Positions 23,039 through 32,910 of a DNA stretch of 49,748 nucleotides are shown here, one piece after another. Position numbers and translations under genes: made by a program. The stretch is taken from positions 1 to 49,748 of the forward strand of contig JAKOVX010000088.1 of the NCBI GenBank assembly GCA_029781855.1, written 5' to 3'. Positions within the stretch are counted from its first letter, which is position 1. Every line of letters begins with the position of its first letter. Below the pieces are notes generated by a model. That model did no database searches, was not told where the DNA came from, and worked only from the letters and a program-made list of their open reading frames with translations. The DNA comes from Acidobacteriota bacterium (lineage in GTDB: Bacteria; Acidobacteriota; Blastocatellia; Pyrinomonadales; Pyrinomonadaceae).

Positions 23039-26000
23039 ATGCACAAGAGAGTTCAGCTTTTTTCACGGCTGGCTTCGGTATTTATCTTTATCGGGCTGGT
23101 CGTTTTTTCATGCTTGAACATTTTCGCTCAGACCGGCTCTTCGTCAGTGACTGGTACAGTGACTGACCAGCAAGGTGCGGTGGTTGCAGGAGCGACAGTC
23201 AAGCTAATTAATGACGAACGTGGATATTCCCGAACTGCGATCACGACGGGATCGGGAGTCTTTTCGTTTTCCAGCGTGCCGCCGGATACCTATCGGGTTG
23301 AGGTGGAAGCGTCCGGATTCAAGAAACTCGTACAGTCCGATATAACCGCTCTGGTCGATAAGCAGACCTCGGTTAGCTGCGTCCTGCAAGTCGGTGCTGT
23401 GACCGAGGTCATTAACGTCGCCGGCGGTGAACTGTCGTCGATCGTTAATACACAGGATGCCAGCTTAGGCAACAACTTTGTTTCAAAGCAGATCCAGGAA
23501 CTGCCGCTCGAAGGCCGCAACGTAGCTGACCTTTTGAGCCTGCAGCCCGGAGTTACGGTCACCGGTGAAGTTACCGGCAGCCGCAGCGACCAGGCGAATA
23601 TCACGCTCGACGGCGTAGACGTCAACGATCAGCAAAACGGAACCGCATTTACCCCGGTTCTCCGTGTTACGCCTGATTCGGTAGACGAATTTCGCGTCAC
23701 GACAACCAATGCTGATTCGGCCAAGGGCCGTTCGTCGGGGGCACAGATCTCGCTGTCGACCAAAGGCGGTACGAACGATTTTCGCGGTGCCCTTTACGAA
23801 TATCATCGCAATACGGCCACGACGGCCAACGACTTTTTCAGTAATCTCAACGGCGTCGGCCGGCCGAAGTTGATCAGAAACCTGTTTGGCGGTCGCATCG
23901 GCGGACCGATCATTAAGGATCGTCTGTTCTTCTTCTATAACTACGAAGCACTTAGGGAAGCACGGGAAACGCCCATAACCAGCATCGTTCCGCTCGCAAG
24001 TCTGGGGCAGGGAATCGTGAGATTTCCTGATGCAAATGGCGTGATACAGTCGCTCACAACTGCCCAGATAAATGCGTTGACCCTGAACGGTGTGCCTGTC
24101 GTAGATGTTAATCCTGCGGCGACAAGTGTTTTGGCCGCAGCGGCATCGCGATACCCGGCGAACGATTTTACAGTTGGTGACGGACTGAATACTGCCGGAT
24201 TCCGGTTTAATGCCAAGATCCCATCGGCAAATAATACGCACACGGCGAGGATCGATTGGAAGGTCACACGTGACGAAAAGCACTCGATCTTTTTCCGCGG
24301 CGTATTCCAGGATGACTTTTTCGACTCAGCACAGCGATTCCCTGACACTGCAGGGACGCGACGCATCAGCCGTCCGTGGGGCATCGTCGGGTCGCATACC
24401 TGGATAATCACCAACAACCTTATCAATAATTTCCGGTATGGATTTACCCGTCAGCATTTCAAGGACACTGGTGATGCGACAGGCGACACGATCACATTCC
24501 GAAGTGTTTTCTCTCCCGTGAACTTTTCGTATCCGTTTGAGCGGCGAACCGACACGCAAAACTATACGGATGATTTCACGTGGACCAAAGGAAACCATTC
24601 GATCCAGTTCGGCGGCAATATCCGCATAGTCCGGAATTTCCGGAGTGACGAGACCTCGATCCACGACACCGCGGTCATAAACAGGTCGTTCTTCGCCGGT
24701 TCAGGAAACGTTTTGACAAATCCGATACTTCAAGCGGGTTACACGATCGCAGACTCAAACGTACTGTCGACAAGAGATGCCATGGCTTCCGTCCTGGGTC
24801 GATTTTCGCAGTATAACTTCAATTCCAATTTCGATAGATCCGGCACTCCCCTCGCAGCAGGTGTTCCGGTGGTAAGGAAATTCGCCACCGAGGAATACGA
24901 CATGTACATCCAGGATGCATGGAAGGTGAGGAAGAGCCTAAACATTACCGTTGGACTTCGCTACGGCCTGAGCCGTCCCGTCTATGAGACTCAGGGTTAT
25001 CAAACTGCTCCGAACATTAGTTTGCAGGAGTACCAGCTGCGTCGCGAAGCTGCCGCGGCAGCCGGACGTAACTACGGAACCCAGCCATCCGAAGCTTTGG
25101 TGATCGATTTGGCCGGTCCGGCAAACGGCAAAGGAAATGTTTATCCCTGGGATAAGAATAACTTCCAGCCAAACGTGTCTGTTGCCTGGTCGCCGGATTT
25201 CAAATCAGGTTTCTTGCGTGCACTCTTCGGTGCGGACAACAAGACCGTAATTCGCGGTGGTTTCCGCGTCACGAATGACTATTTCGGCCAGGCATTGGCG
25301 GTCAATTTTGACGCTAATAATACGCTCGGTTTTGCTTCAAGTCTGGGAATTTCGGCAAATACATACAACGTTACGACGAATCCCGGGCCGTTGTTTACGG
25401 GCTTTGGCCAATCGGTGCGGAGCTTGCCGCTGCCTCCGGGAGGATCGCTTCCGACCTCGCTGTCGTTCCCGTTGTCTCAGCCGCTGGACGGCCAGCGTCG
25501 TATTGAAGGTTCGCTTGATACAAACCTCCAGTCGCCGATCAACTATCAGTGGAACGTGACCTGGGGACGTGAATTTCCGAAGGGATTTTATGTCGAGGCT
25601 TCGTACGTAGGGCGCATTGCTCGTCACCTGTTGGCATCGAGAGATGTAATGGGGCCGAACAACATCCGCGACCCTCAATCGGGCCAGACCTGGTATGAAG
25701 CTGCTCAGATCCTGGATGCATATCGTCGGGCCGGAACGCCGGTAGGTTCGATCCCGAATCAGCCGTTCTTCGAGAACATGTTCCCGGCCGGCTCGATCGA
25801 CGATCTCCTTTTTGGAGCAGGTCTTAGTAACACGAGAGCTGCGTACGGGTTCATGGCGACTTCGGACAGGACGCCCGGCTGCAACGGCGCACCGTTATTC
25901 GGATGCTACGATGTAGGCGATGACTGGACGTATTTCCAGGACGTGCTCGATTACTATATGCCTTTGTTCTATAGCGGACCGGAACTGTTCTTCCAGAAAC

Positions 26001-26818
26001 AGTACGGTGCGTTGTCGGCATATGGCACGATCGCAAGCTCGACATACCACGGAGCTACTTTCAGTGTCCGACAGCGTTTCAAAGGACTGTCCTGGGACCT
26101 GAACTATACGTTCTCCAAGTCACTCGATGACGCGTCAGGAACCCAGACGAGCGGTGTCTATGGAGCGGCATTCATCCTGAATGCTCTTCGCCTCAAGGAT
26201 AACCACTCGGTGTCGGACTTCGATACCCGTCACATCATCAACCTGAACAGTCTCTGGGAGATCCCGATCGGACGTGGAAGGACATTCTTCTCAGGAATGA
26301 ATAAGTACGCAAATGCGGCCCTTGGCGGCTGGCAGCTTACGAGCGTATTCCGATACAATTCCGGACGCCCGGTAACTGACGGAATGGTGGACATTGCCGG
26401 TTGGCCGACAAACTGGAACGTCCGATCATACGTCACCAGGCTATCGAACGCTCAACCGTCGCCGGTAAGGAACGGTGCGAGCGGACCGAATATGTTCAGT
26501 AACCCGACCGCTTTCTACCAGAGCTTCCGAAATGCAGCTCCGGGAGAAACGGGTGATCGAAATGTGATCCGCTATCCGGGGTACATTGCACTGGATCTTG
26601 GGCTATACAAGTCCTTCTCGATGCCGTGGAATGAAACCCACAAACTGCAGTTCCGTGTCGAGGCATTCAATGTGATGAATAAGCAGACGTTCAACGCTGC
26701 TGACACCATCTTCGGGCTTGACCCGTTCGTTGGGACGCCGCAATCGACGTTTGGAAACTTCAGCGCGGTTCAGGGATCGCCACGTGTAATGCAGTTTGCA
26801 TTACGCTACGATTTCTAG
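23039..26818 (+). CDS. Oar-like TonB-dependent outer-membrane receptor with carboxypeptidase-regulatory domain
   Basis: The 1259-residue protein starts at ATG 23039 behind AGGAGG. A signal peptide (hydrophobic about 12-30, ending FAQ-TG) is followed by a carboxypeptidase-regulatory-like domain (about 37-120: VTGTVTDQQGAVVAGATVKL, YRVEVEASGFKK). A plug (about 130-245) carries NITLDGVDVNDQQNGTAF and QISLSTKGGTNDFRGALYEYHRNT. The rest is a very long barrel with NLFGGRIGGPIIKDRLFFFYNYE and a terminal RVMQFALRYDF. This architecture and length are typical of the Oar-like receptors expanded in Acidobacteriota, generally linked to uptake of large organic substrates; the ligand is unknown. A strong terminator follows at 26846. 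Confidence 0.93.
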   Translation: MHKRVQLFSRLASVFIFIGLVVFSCLNIFAQTGSSSVTGTVTDQQGAVVAGATVKLINDERGYSRTAITTGSGVFSFSSVPPDTYRVEVEASGFKKLVQSDITALVDKQTSVSCVLQVGAVTEVINVAGGELSSIVNTQDASLGNNFVSKQIQELPLEGRNVADLLSLQPGVTVTGEVTGSRSDQANITLDGVDVNDQQNGTAFTPVLRVTPDSVDEFRVTTTNADSAKGRSSGAQISLSTKGGTNDFRGALYEYHRNTATTANDFFSNLNGVGRPKLIRNLFGGRIGGPIIKDRLFFFYNYEALREARETPITSIVPLASLGQGIVRFPDANGVIQSLTTAQINALTLNGVPVVDVNPAATSVLAAAASRYPANDFTVGDGLNTAGFRFNAKIPSANNTHTARIDWKVTRDEKHSIFFRGVFQDDFFDSAQRFPDTAGTRRISRPWGIVGSHTWIITNNLINNFRYGFTRQHFKDTGDATGDTITFRSVFSPVNFSYPFERRTDTQNYTDDFTWTKGNHSIQFGGNIRIVRNFRSDETSIHDTAVINRSFFAGSGNVLTNPILQAGYTIADSNVLSTRDAMASVLGRFSQYNFNSNFDRSGTPLAAGVPVVRKFATEEYDMYIQDAWKVRKSLNITVGLRYGLSRPVYETQGYQTAPNISLQEYQLRREAAAAAGRNYGTQPSEALVIDLAGPANGKGNVYPWDKNNFQPNVSVAWSPDFKSGFLRALFGADNKTVIRGGFRVTNDYFGQALAVNFDANNTLGFASSLGISANTYNVTTNPGPLFTGFGQSVRSLPLPPGGSLPTSLSFPLSQPLDGQRRIEGSLDTNLQSPINYQWNVTWGREFPKGFYVEASYVGRIARHLLASRDVMGPNNIRDPQSGQTWYEAAQILDAYRRAGTPVGSIPNQPFFENMFPAGSIDDLLFGAGLSNTRAAYGFMATSDRTPGCNGAPLFGCYDVGDDWTYFQDVLDYYMPLFYSGPELFFQKQYGALSAYGTIASSTYHGATFSVRQRFKGLSWDLNYTFSKSLDDASGTQTSGVYGAAFILNALRLKDNHSVSDFDTRHIINLNSLWEIPIGRGRTFFSGMNKYANAALGGWQLTSVFRYNSGRPVTDGMVDIAGWPTNWNVRSYVTRLSNAQPSPVRNGASGPNMFSNPTAFYQSFRNAAPGETGDRNVIRYPGYIALDLGLYKSFSMPWNETHKLQFRVEAFNVMNKQTFNAADTIFGLDPFVGTPQSTFGNFSAVQGSPRVMQFALRYDF

Positions 26819-26845
26819 ATCGTTGGATCTGTTCTGTAATTGATG

Positions 26846-26873
26846 GCCGGGGCTGCAAAGCCCCGGCTTTTTT
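26846..26873 (+). terminator. Rho-independent terminator between convergent genes
   Basis: GCCGGGGCT (26846-26854), loop GCAA, AGCCCCGGC (26859-26867) and six T. The T-run abuts the stop codon of the minus-strand TPR gene (TAA complement at 26872-26874), so the hairpin serves the receptor gene and could also act for the minus strand. Confidence 0.9.
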
Positions 26874-27918
26874 ATTTCGGTGAGTTGTCGGAGATGTACT
26901 TCTCGATCTTCGCTTTTTCCGGATAGTTCGGGACTTTCTGCAGGAACAGCTTATATTCTTTGACCGCACGGTCTTTCAGATTTGCGGCGTTATAGAGAGC
27001 TGCAAGGCTGAGATGGGCATCAGCCATGCCGACCGGGTCGAGTTCGATCGCTTTGTTGAGGTAAACGACCGCTTTCGAGCCAAGACGGTTCTGCAGGAAA
27101 GCTTCACCAAGGTAACGATTTGCCTCGGCCGAGTTAGGCGTTTGGGCGACGGCTTTTTCGAGCAGCTCGATCGACCGTGTAAGGTTCTTCTGTGAAAGGA
27201 AGAACTTTCCGCCGTTCAAAAGCGTCGGGCCGAAGTCGGGTTTCAACTCCAATGCCTTGTTGTATGCTCTTTCAGCGTCGCTAAATTTCTCAGCCTTGAA
27301 GTAAATGTTCCCGAGCTCGCTCCAGGCAACAAAGTCGGCCGGATCGGCAGTCAATAACTGTTTGAACAGTTTTTGTGCGCCGTCGGTCTTCTTTTCCTTT
27401 CCGGCCGCGAGGGCTTTGTCGAAAAGCTTCTGATTTTCGTCCGAGCGCGGATACGAATTCAGAAGCGCTGTCATCTCTTTCTTGCGTTCGGCTACCTGGC
27501 CGATCTGGGCGGCGGTAATTATAATATCTTGCCGGTTACCTAGCGGCGGCGGGTTGAGGACACCCACCTGCACTCTCGCAACCTCCATTCCGTCAGCTTC
27601 GACCGTCAGGCTTAGTCCCGTCGTCGGAAGCCCGTTGAAAATGAACGATCCGCGATTCTGCACAAATCGGCGATCGATCAGGCTGCCGCCTGCGTAGATC
27701 GCGACCGTTAGCGACGGACTCGAGTTATTTTCGTCGTATCCCTGGATCACCAGGGAGCCCGAGAGAGTTGAGCTGTAACGCGCATCCGTTCCGGGACGAG
27801 GCCCGATGAACGTCGGCAGGCCGCTCGCGGCCCGAGCCTCGTCGTCCTGTGCAAGCACGGCTCCAGATAAGAGAATTAAGGCGAATAAAGCCAGCAGAGC
27901 TTTCCTGAATTTGTCCAT
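26872..27918 (-). CDS. Exported TPR protein
   Basis: This 348-residue protein has a signal peptide (MDKFRKALLALFALILLSGAVLAQ). A beta-rich N-terminal part follows (about 50-140: SGSLVIQGYDENNSSPSLTVAIYAGG, GSFIFNGLPTTGLSLTVEADG), resembling a small carboxypeptidase-regulatory-like sandwich. Residues about 160-345 are about five TPR units, for example AWSELGNIYFKAEKFSDAERAYNKALELKP and AEANRYLGEAFLQNRLGSKAVVYLNKAIELDP. It is probably periplasmic and acts in protein interaction. It is not obviously in an operon: the next minus-strand gene upstream ends 75 bases before its start. Confidence 0.85.
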   Translation of the reverse strand: MDKFRKALLALFALILLSGAVLAQDDEARAASGLPTFIGPRPGTDARYSSTLSGSLVIQGYDENNSSPSLTVAIYAGGSLIDRRFVQNRGSFIFNGLPTTGLSLTVEADGMEVARVQVGVLNPPPLGNRQDIIITAAQIGQVAERKKEMTALLNSYPRSDENQKLFDKALAAGKEKKTDGAQKLFKQLLTADPADFVAWSELGNIYFKAEKFSDAERAYNKALELKPDFGPTLLNGGKFFLSQKNLTRSIELLEKAVAQTPNSAEANRYLGEAFLQNRLGSKAVVYLNKAIELDPVGMADAHLSLAALYNAANLKDRAVKEYKLFLQKVPNYPEKAKIEKYISDNSPK

Positions 27919-27993
27919 AACCGCTGAGACCTCCAGATTTGTGATATCTGCTAGTTAATGAAAAGCGAGGTGGAAAGTCAAGGACTATCAATC

Positions 27994-28653
27994 TCAACGA
28001 GCCGCAAACGAGTCGTTTCCGGTGATCGATGCGAGGTGCCGGGTGTCATTGAGGGCGAGCACACGGATATTGCTCCGGCTGCGGATCTCGAAACGGTTGA
28101 TGCCGCAATTCGAAGTGATGAGCCATGGCGTCTGTTTTGTGTGTCGATTTATCGCACCAAGGAGATAGAGCGTCAGATAACAAATCGCTCCGGTGTGGGA
28201 AAAGATCGCGACGCGTTCACTTGGGTGAGCACGAATAACGTCAATTAGCTTTGACGTCGCCCGGCGAAGCAGGTGCCGGTAACTTTCACCGTTCGAAATT
28301 ACGTGGTTAATGTTGCGATTTACGAGTGCGTAATAATCCTTCGGATGGGCAGCCTTGGATTCGTCGAACGTCAATCCCTCGAGCACGCCGACGTGACGCT
28401 CGCGAAACGCCGGCGTCGTATGAACAGGGAGGTCGGTCAATTTGGCTAGTGCTTCGGCAGTTTGAACGGCTCTAAGCAGGTCGCTGGAATAAATTGCCGA
28501 TATTCCTTCGGATGCGAGCGTCTTTGCTGTGATCTCCGCCTGTTGTTGCCCTAGTTCAGACAACGGCGTCGGCCCATGACCGCCAAACCGGCCCTCAGCG
28601 TTGCCCGCTGATTGGCCGTGTCGGATCAAATATAGTCGTGTAGGTTGGGGCAT
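27994..28653 (-). CDS. Histidine phosphatase family protein (phosphoglycerate-mutase-like)
   Basis: The 219-residue protein has the catalytic RHG motif (LYLIRHGQSAGN, residues 8-19), YSSDLLRAVQTAEAL (about 55-69), the acid FRERHVGVLEG (about 83-93, Glu84) and the second His in IFSHTGAI (about 150-157). Family members dephosphorylate small phosphorylated metabolites or act as cofactor-dependent mutases. The text resembles broad phosphatases such as CobC or PhoE more than glycolytic mutase. CobC (alpha-ribazole phosphatase) is a possibility given the B12 genes in the window, but they are 14 kb away, so no symbol is assigned. It lies 59 bases downstream of prfA on the same strand. Confidence 0.88.
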   Translation of the reverse strand: MPQPTRLYLIRHGQSAGNAEGRFGGHGPTPLSELGQQQAEITAKTLASEGISAIYSSDLLRAVQTAEALAKLTDLPVHTTPAFRERHVGVLEGLTFDESKAAHPKDYYALVNRNINHVISNGESYRHLLRRATSKLIDVIRAHPSERVAIFSHTGAICYLTLYLLGAINRHTKQTPWLITSNCGINRFEIRSRSNIRVLALNDTRHLASITGNDSFAAR

Positions 28654-28712
28654 CGACGCAAAGCCATAAGTATAAAGGAAATCAATGAAAAAGGAAGCCC
28701 GTCTCGGTCCTT

Positions 28713-29789
28713 TTATGCCGCGACAGCCTCGGCCTTGAGCTTTTCGGTTTGGTAGTGGGTGCGAAGTGTATCGACGAATTCATCGATCTGGCCTTCCATC
28801 ACGAGCTCCAGTTGGTGCACGGTCAGGCCGATCCGGTGGTCTGTCACACGATTTTCCTTGAAATTGTAGGTGCGGATCTTTTCCGAGCGATCACCGGTGC
28901 CGACCATCGATTTGCGTTCGGCCGAGAGGGCATCGTGCTGTTTCTGTTCCTCGAGTTCCTGAAGACGGGCCCGCAGGATGCGCATCGCTTTTTCCTTATT
29001 CTTGATCTGCGATTTTTCATCCTGCATCGACACGACAACGTTGGTCGGAAGATGGGTCAGCCGGACGGCAGAATAAGTCGTGTTAACCGATTGGCCGCCC
29101 GGGCCCGACGAGCAAAAATAGTCGATGCGGAGGTCTTTCGGATCTACCTGAACGTCGACCTCCTCGGCCTCGGGAAGTACGGCCACTGTAATTGCCGATG
29201 TGTGTATTCGCCCTTGGGTCTCCGTCTGCGGCACACGCTGGACCCGGTGAACGCCCGACTCGAACCTCATTTTCGAATAGACATTGTCGCCTTCGATGAC
29301 CGCGGTCGCGTCCTTGATACCTCCGACACCATTGTCGGACATTTCCAGAACATCCATTTTCCAGCCCTGTCGCTCGGCGTAACGCGCGTACATACGCAGG
29401 ATCTCGGCCGCAAAGAGCGTGGCCTCGTCGCCGCCTGTACCGGCACGTATCTCGAGGATGACATTCTTTTCGTCGTTCGGATCTTTTGGGACAAGGAGAA
29501 GCTTGAGCTCTTCTTCGGCCGCCGGCAGTTTTTCTTCGATCTCGGCGACCTCGAGAGCGGCCATCTCGCGCATTTCGTCGTCATCCGCAGTTGCCGCCAG
29601 ATCCTTTGCACCCTTCAGATCGTCGGTCATTTTCTTGACTTCGCGGTATTTGTTGACGATCTCCCCGAGGCTCCGATGCTGTTTCATCAGCTTGGCGTAC
29701 GCCGACATGTCGGACATGAACTCGGGCTGTGAGATCTGCTCGGTCAGTTCTTCGTAGGATTTTTCGATCTGTGCAAGTTTCTCAAACAT
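28713..29789 (-). CDS. prfA: Peptide chain release factor 1
   Basis: The 358-residue protein is full length. It has the catalytic GGQ (residues 231-233 in [12 protein letters not shown]) and the codon-recognition tripeptide of RF1, P-x-T, here P187-Q188-T189 within [19 protein letters not shown]. The SPF of RF2 is absent, so it should read UAA and UAG. The N-terminal helical domain (about 1-110) and [11 protein letters not shown] (113-123) are typical. It is the third gene of the order rpmE, DUF1385, prfA on the minus strand. A prmC gene, often next, is not present; a histidine phosphatase follows instead. Confidence 0.97.
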   Translation of the reverse strand: MFEKLAQIEKSYEELTEQISQPEFMSDMSAYAKLMKQHRSLGEIVNKYREVKKMTDDLKGAKDLAATADDDEMREMAALEVAEIEEKLPAAEEELKLLLVPKDPNDEKNVILEIRAGTGGDEATLFAAEILRMYARYAERQGWKMDVLEMSDNGVGGIKDATAVIEGDNVYSKMRFESGVHRVQRVPQTETQGRIHTSAITVAVLPEAEEVDVQVDPKDLRIDYFCSSGPGGQSVNTTYSAVRLTHLPTNVVVSMQDEKSQIKNKEKAMRILRARLQELEEQKQHDALSAERKSMVGTGDRSEKIRTYNFKENRVTDHRIGLTVHQLELVMEGQIDEFVDTLRTHYQTEKLKAEAVAA

Positions 29790-29852
29790 AAAATTCTAGA
29801 TCCGTGTTAGCCAATGTCACGAATTAACAAGCCGACTTATTCGATCGACGAA

Positions 29853-31034
29853 CTAGACGACGACTTCCAGTTCTCGCTCGTAAACCGGAGCAGTTTGCAC
29901 GTCGGACGGCTCAAGCTTTAGCGATTCGTCAAGTGCCTTTATCGCCACTTCCAACTGCCCGGCGTCCGGATTCTGAGTCGTAATGTTTTGCAGCCACAGG
30001 CCCGGCATCGTGATGAACTTAAAGACGGCACTCGTTTCCTTTTTAGCGGCGTATCGAATGACCTCATACGAAAGGCCTGCAACCAGCGGCATCAGGGCAA
30101 TGCGAACGACAAGGTTCATCCAGGTCGCATCGAATTTGATCACCGAGAACAGGACGATCGCGACGAGCATGACAACCATCAGGAATGACGTACCGCATCG
30201 AGGATGCTGGCGACGCTGGACGTCGGCATTTTCAACGGTCAGGTCGAGGCCCTTTTCCCAAGTGAATACGGTCTTGTGTTCTGCGCCGTGATATTCAAAG
30301 ACCCGGCGGATGTCCTTCAGGTACGACATCGTGAAGATCATCACGACAAAGAAGAACATTCGAACCAATCCGTCGGCCAGATTGAATGCTATCCACGAAT
30401 GCGGCTTGATCTCCCAAACAAACGACTTAATGGTCGTGAACCATCCGGCACCGGCCGCGATCGTCGGTGAATCGGCCCATCCGGCCCAAATGAACGCAAG
30501 GTTCGTCAGGAGGAGCGGTGCCGCCAAGAACAGAAGGATGTTGAACAACAAAGCGAAGATGATCGAGCCAACCGCTCCGGCGGATTGGCCTGCAGACTTT
30601 GCTTTTGAGGTTTCCGGCATGATGACCTTTACCGGCGCCTTCAGGAAATTTTCGTCCATTTTCCCGTCGACGTATGCGACAGCAGGATCGCCTTCTTCAG
30701 CTTTGGCAAGTTCCGCCTTCTCAGTCAGGTCATCTTCGTAAACTTTGGCGGAAAAGTTCAGGGCCTTGATACCCAAGGCCATCGACTGGATCAGCGTTGC
30801 CCCTCCGCGAAGAACGGGCCAGCTCAGCCACTTATACTTATCACTCCATTTCGGCAGAGATTCCGCCGTCGTGACGATCGTGCCGTCCGATTTGCGGCAC
30901 GCGATGGCGTATGCCGACGGGGTGCGCATCATTACGCCTTCCATGACGGCCTGTCCACCGACGATGAGGTCACGCTCCAGGGCAAAAATGGTGTGAATGA
31001 ACTTGAGTTTTGTGGCTGACGATCTGCTTTTCAT
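29853..31034 (-). CDS. DUF1385 membrane protein
   Basis: Start at 31034 ([20 protein letters not shown]) is preferred over a distant upstream ATG because the family begins shortly before [23 protein letters not shown], seen here at about residues 27-48. The roughly 393-residue protein has several hydrophobic segments: about 170-200 ([21 protein letters not shown]), 245-265 ([16 protein letters not shown]), 310-335 ([16 protein letters not shown]) and one more. It has the conserved [15 protein letters not shown] and HPRCGTSFL stretches, whose His, Glu and Cys could bind metal. The biochemical function of this family is not established as far as I know, but its placement between rpmE and prfA recurs in other phyla. 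Confidence 0.88.
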   Translation of the reverse strand: MKSRSSATKLKFIHTIFALERDLIVGGQAVMEGVMMRTPSAYAIACRKSDGTIVTTAESLPKWSDKYKWLSWPVLRGGATLIQSMALGIKALNFSAKVYEDDLTEKAELAKAEEGDPAVAYVDGKMDENFLKAPVKVIMPETSKAKSAGQSAGAVGSIIFALLFNILLFLAAPLLLTNLAFIWAGWADSPTIAAGAGWFTTIKSFVWEIKPHSWIAFNLADGLVRMFFFVVMIFTMSYLKDIRRVFEYHGAEHKTVFTWEKGLDLTVENADVQRRQHPRCGTSFLMVVMLVAIVLFSVIKFDATWMNLVVRIALMPLVAGLSYEVIRYAAKKETSAVFKFITMPGLWLQNITTQNPDAGQLEVAIKALDESLKLEPSDVQTAPVYERELEVVV

Positions 31035-31112
31035 AACGCTGATTAGATAACGATCTGGAGCAAATAGATGTTTAATTAAAGCCGAATCGAAGACATACTC
31101 GCTAAAAACTAA

Positions 31113-31191
31113 TGACGCCGACCTTTTGTTCACCTTTCGCTGGCTGCTTGCAGGCAAACCAATATCGATCGGCGCTTCGGGGTCGGCGTCA
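31113..31191 (-). terminator. Large inverted repeat between rpmE and DUF1385, terminator-like
   Basis: TGACGCCGACC (31113-31123) and GGTCGGCGTCA (31181-31191) are perfect 11-bp arms. On the minus strand the second arm is followed by TTAGTTTTTAG, and on the plus strand by GTTTTACTTAG, so either direction could terminate weakly. The 57-base loop holds further GC-rich pairing. It may be a processing or attenuation point that sets L31 and DUF1385/RF1 expression apart. Confidence 0.45.
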
Positions 31192-31242
31192 GTTTTACTT
31201 AGCTAATATTTGTCAGTAGTACGTCTCAAGTGACAAACGGCC

Positions 31243-31464
31243 TTATTTAGTGGTCTCGGCCCCTGCTCTCGCATAACGGCGGTTGAACCGATCGACGCGT
31301 CCGGCAGTATCGACCAGCTTTTGCTTGCCGGTGAAGAACGGATGGCAGGCCGAGCAAATTTCGATGTGCAGGTCCTCGCCGAGCGTTGAACGGGTTTTGA
31401 ATGTGCTCCCACAAGCACATATAACTGAAATATCGTTGTATTTCGGATGAATTTCTGGTTTCAT
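31243..31464 (-). CDS. rpmE: 50S ribosomal protein bL31 (zinc-binding type)
   Basis: The 73-residue protein starts [22 protein letters not shown] and ends with a short Lys tail. Four cysteines (16, 18, 37, 40) form the zinc site of the C+ type of L31. [19 protein letters not shown] is the family signature. GGAAG lies 8 bases upstream of the ATG. A good promoter is seen at 31524-31552. Confidence 0.97.
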   Translation of the reverse strand: MKPEIHPKYNDISVICACGSTFKTRSTLGEDLHIEICSACHPFFTGKQKLVDTAGRVDRFNRRYARAGAETTK

Positions 31465-31500
31465 AGTCTCACTTCCTTCGCCGTAAATAAGCGATGTGAT

Positions 31501-31552
31501 ATTGCGAAATAACGCAATCTTTAATCATACGTCCGAGTTAACGTTTGGTCAA
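31501..31552 (-). promoter_or_regulatory. rpmE promoter and leader hairpin
   Basis: Read on the minus strand: TTGACC (31552-31547), a 17-base spacer and TATGAT (31529-31524), giving a start near 31517. The first transcribed bases would form ATTGCG-TTATTT-CGCAAT (31518-31501), a 6-bp hairpin at the 5' end of the rpmE leader. Confidence 0.6.
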
Positions 31553-31586
31553 GTAAATCGACGACCATCGGGATCGGCACAAAACC

Positions 31587-32804
31587 TCATACCGACGTAG
31601 CGTGGTTTTGAACTCCCGCATTCAGAAGGGTCTCCAGCCTCTGGTGTGTGATCCCAAACTCCGTTTTTAGCTGGTCCAGTTGCTGTTGAAACTCGCTCGG
31701 CGACGCGGGTTCTGCCATTCTGGTTCCGACTAGCATATTATTCTTCGGCGTATGTTCGGTCGAGACGAATTCAAACAGCTTGGTCGCATAGCCGCTGCGT
31801 TCAAGCAGCAGCGACCGGATGCCGTCTGTCAACATCTCGGCAAATCGCTCCAACATCACGCCATGTCGGAGAAGCTCACGAAACATTGGCGGAGACGATA
31901 TCTGCGGCCGGATCTCCTGATGGCAGCACGGTGCCGCGACTATTAGTTGTGCGTTGGAGGATATTCCCTTAAATATCGCATCGTCGGTAGCGGTGTTGCA
32001 GGCGTGAAGGGCAATCAGAATGTCCACGTCCGGAACGTCAAACCCGGCGATCGTACCTTCAGCGAATTGCAGGCCGTCAAATCCGCATGCCTTCGCGATC
32101 TCATTGGAAAGGTCGATCAGTTGATCTTTGGTGTCGACACCGGTGATCGAAACATCGACACCACGAATATTCTTAAAGTAATCGTAGGCTGCGAAAGTTA
32201 GGTACCCTTTGCCAGAGCCCATATCGACGATCGACAAGCTTCGTTTTTCTTTCAGTTCAGATTTGTCGACCAGGCTCGCCAAAACCTCGACAAACTTGTT
32301 GATCTGCCGCCATTTGTCCTGTTGTTTGTCACGCACACGGCCATTGTCATCCGTGATCCCGAGAGCCTTCAAATAGAAACTGCCGACGTCAACCTGGTAG
32401 GTCTTCTCGCGGTCGTGGTCAAGCGACGGCAAAACCTTAAAGGTAGCTTTCCCAATGTTTAGCCTCGACTTGCCTTTCTTACCGATCTCAAGCTGTAGAT
32501 CGTTTGCGGTCGTAAAAAGATGGCCGCTGAAGAAGCCGTTTTCCAGGGCCTCGGCCACCAGGCCGACACCGGTTTCGAAGTCAAAATTCTTTGCCGTATC
32601 TCGCGTGTCGCCGCGGTAAAGAAAATAGAGCCGCGTTCCTTTTTTGGTATTTACGAGCCGAACCAATATCTTTTGCAAGTGTTCGTCAACACCCCTATAA
32701 TTGCCGAGCGAAAGCTTGACAAATGTGCCATCGGCGAGACTTCCCGAAAGGGCGGCAAGGAACTTTTCAATATTATCCGTCATCTGATAATGAGAGGTTA
32801 CCAT
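31587..32804 (-). CDS. Class I SAM-dependent methyltransferase of unknown substrate
   Basis: The 405-residue protein (or 398 if the ATG at 32783 is used; neither has a clear Shine-Dalgarno) has an N-terminal beta-rich part (about 1-165). The Rossmann methyltransferase domain (about 190-330) shows motif I SIVDMGSGKGYLTFAAYDYF, GVDTKDQLIDLSNEIA, and VDILIALHACNTATDDAIFKG, then APCCHQE. The LHACNTATD and APCCHQ pair resembles the GSTCD/TRM13-like methyltransferase group, which includes tRNA modifiers, so an RNA target is plausible but not shown. It is a single gene divergent from the glycosyltransferase at 32911. Confidence 0.85.
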   Translation of the reverse strand: MVTSHYQMTDNIEKFLAALSGSLADGTFVKLSLGNYRGVDEHLQKILVRLVNTKKGTRLYFLYRGDTRDTAKNFDFETGVGLVAEALENGFFSGHLFTTANDLQLEIGKKGKSRLNIGKATFKVLPSLDHDREKTYQVDVGSFYLKALGITDDNGRVRDKQQDKWRQINKFVEVLASLVDKSELKEKRSLSIVDMGSGKGYLTFAAYDYFKNIRGVDVSITGVDTKDQLIDLSNEIAKACGFDGLQFAEGTIAGFDVPDVDILIALHACNTATDDAIFKGISSNAQLIVAAPCCHQEIRPQISSPPMFRELLRHGVMLERFAEMLTDGIRSLLLERSGYATKLFEFVSTEHTPKNNMLVGTRMAEPASPSEFQQQLDQLKTEFGITHQRLETLLNAGVQNHATSV

Positions 32805-32910
32805 AAATGAAAGACTTGAATAGTAGCCCGGCCGGAAGCACGGGAGTTACAGGTAATGGGTAGCGGACCAGAACGATCACCAAATATCAGTTTGCCGAAC
32901 TAAACCGAAG

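Noticed and set aside
27994..28653. Naming the histidine phosphatase cobC
   Set aside because: The family is broad and no B12 biosynthesis gene is adjacent; the uptake locus is about 14 kb away.
28749..29732. Long plus-strand frame opposite prfA
   Set aside because: prfA carries GGQ and P-x-T on the minus strand; the antisense frame has no domain.
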